Below the pieces are notes generated by a model. The model saw only the letters and a program-made list of their open reading frames with translations. It did not search any database and was not told the origin of the DNA. The position numbers and the translations under genes were made by a program. Below are positions 5,635 to 6,172 of a stretch of DNA of 6,172 nucleotides, one piece after another (the first letter of the stretch is position 1; each line of letters starts with the position of its first letter). Source of the stretch: an uncultured Caryophanales bacterium (GTDB taxonomy: Bacteria > Bacillota_I > Bacilli_A > RFN20 > CAG-826); the NCBI GenBank assembly GCA_946410525.1, contig CAMKAQ010000062.1:1-6172 (forward strand), in the 5' to 3' direction.

Positions 5635-6172
5635 TTATTCAACTCCGACGAGGAAGTTGTAGACTGGCTGATCGCCTCTACGGACGTTGACTTCCAAATC
5701 CGGATAGGTTTTGCTGAGGAATTCGGAGATTTCTTTCTCTTCTTCGGCAGAGCATTCTTTGCCAACGTAGACGCTAAGAGCGAATGAATCGCCATCGACA
5801 AGAGCTTCGACAAGAGACTTAAGAGCCTCAAGTTTGTCTTTGACGCAGGCGACGATTTCTTTGTCTTCCTTCATGCCCATGTAATAGTCTTTGGTGACGT
5901 GGACGCCATTGATGTCGGTGTCCTTGATGGCATAGGTGACAGAACCGCTCTTGATCATGCCAAGGGCTTCTTTCATGGATTCATAGATCTCATCGGCAGA
6001 CATCTCGGTGCTGTATTGCATTAAGGAAGCAATTCCTTGAGGAATTGTCTTCGATGGGATGACGTTGACTTTGACGTCCTTCATATCGATGACTTCAGCA
6101 GCCTGATTGGCGGCCATGACGATATTGCCGTTGTTTGGAAGGATGTAGACGTTATGGGCGTGGATCTCATTG
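5635..6172 (-). CDS. fakA: Fatty acid kinase subunit FakA (YloV family), C-terminal part
   Basis: Open to the window edge, so only about the last 179 codons are seen; the reading frame continues upstream of the internal Met at 6117. FakA is the ATP-binding partner of the fatty-acid-binding FakB (DegV family) proteins. Together they phosphorylate exogenous or recycled fatty acids to acyl-phosphate for PlsX/PlsY. The visible part is the C-terminal DAK-phosphatase-like region: it contains YILPNNGNIVMAANQAAEV, very close to the conserved PNN-x-NI-x-x-A-x-QA motif of FakA/YloV, and ends in the typical GDQPVYNFLVGVE. The N-terminal DhaL/DAK2 nucleotide-binding domain lies beyond the window, so its catalytic residues cannot be checked. 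A strong terminator follows. In Bacilli this gene commonly lies upstream of recG, which agrees with the order here. Confidence 0.9.
   Translation of the reverse strand, partial: NEIHAHNVYILPNNGNIVMAANQAAEVIDMKDVKVNVIPSKTIPQGIASLMQYSTEMSADEIYESMKEALGMIKSGSVTYAIKDTDINGVHVTKDYYMGMKEDKEIVACVKDKLEALKSLVEALVDGDSFALSVYVGKECSAEEEKEISEFLSKTYPDLEVNVRRGDQPVYNFLVGVE

Noticed and set aside
5545..5787. Plus-strand frame crossing the fakA terminator into fakA
   Set aside because: It runs through a clear intrinsic terminator and the opposite strand of conserved FakA C-terminal residues, so it is a chance frame.
1..6172. Possible recoding of TGA to Trp, as in Mollicutes
   Set aside because: No visible stop is TGA, but every gene reads through under the standard code with no in-frame TGA, and TGG encodes Trp where checked. 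Five stops are too few to mean anything.
1..6172. CRISPR arrays, tRNA or rRNA genes, insertion sequences
   Set aside because: No regularly spaced repeats, no tRNA-like arms, no transposase reading frames or terminal repeats were seen; nearly all bases lie in the annotated genes.

Overview
The window reads as a chromosomal housekeeping segment of a Bacillota-type bacterium (Bacilli or Erysipelotrichia-like, possibly an uncultured host-associated lineage). The reasons are the gene set and order (fakA ... recG-plsX-rnc), moderate to low G+C, AGAGG-type ribosome binding sites, T-rich intrinsic terminators, and a Ser-rich lipoprotein linker of the kind common in such genomes. The taxonomic guess is an inference. 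All six genes lie on the minus strand, so transcription runs from high to low coordinates. The standard bacterial code fits: Trp is TGG at the codons I checked, and all visible stops are TAA or TAG.

Layout in transcription order. (1) 6172-5635: the C-terminal part of FakA (YloV family), the ATP-binding subunit of fatty acid kinase, closed by a strong intrinsic terminator at 5619-5593. (2) 5513-3813: a self-contained unit with an extended -10 promoter (5541-5533), a gene for a large secreted zinc metalloprotease lipoprotein of the M6 (immune inhibitor A-like) type, and a terminator whose stem begins inside the stop codon. (3) 3767 to 1: a tight run of recG, plsX, rnc and the first 12 codons of another gene (probably ftsY). 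The plsX/rnc and rnc/next-gene junctions are both TAATG overlaps.

FakA and PlsX act in the same pathway: FakA/FakB makes acyl-phosphate from exogenous fatty acids, and PlsX interconverts acyl-phosphate and acyl-ACP ahead of PlsY. RecG (branched-DNA helicase), RNase III and probably FtsY (SRP receptor) are unrelated core functions kept together by operon structure. Compared with the Bacillus subtilis arrangement, the fapR, fabD, fabG, acpP and smc genes are absent from the places they would occupy here. The M6 lipoprotein is the only accessory-looking gene.

I see no clear undescribed system. The more interesting signals are regulatory. recG has a possible leaderless promoter fused to the preceding terminator. 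A 19-bp palindrome lies over the putative -10 of plsX. A 17-bp palindrome spans the predicted transcription start and first ATG of the protease gene. No gap between genes exceeds about 125 bases.
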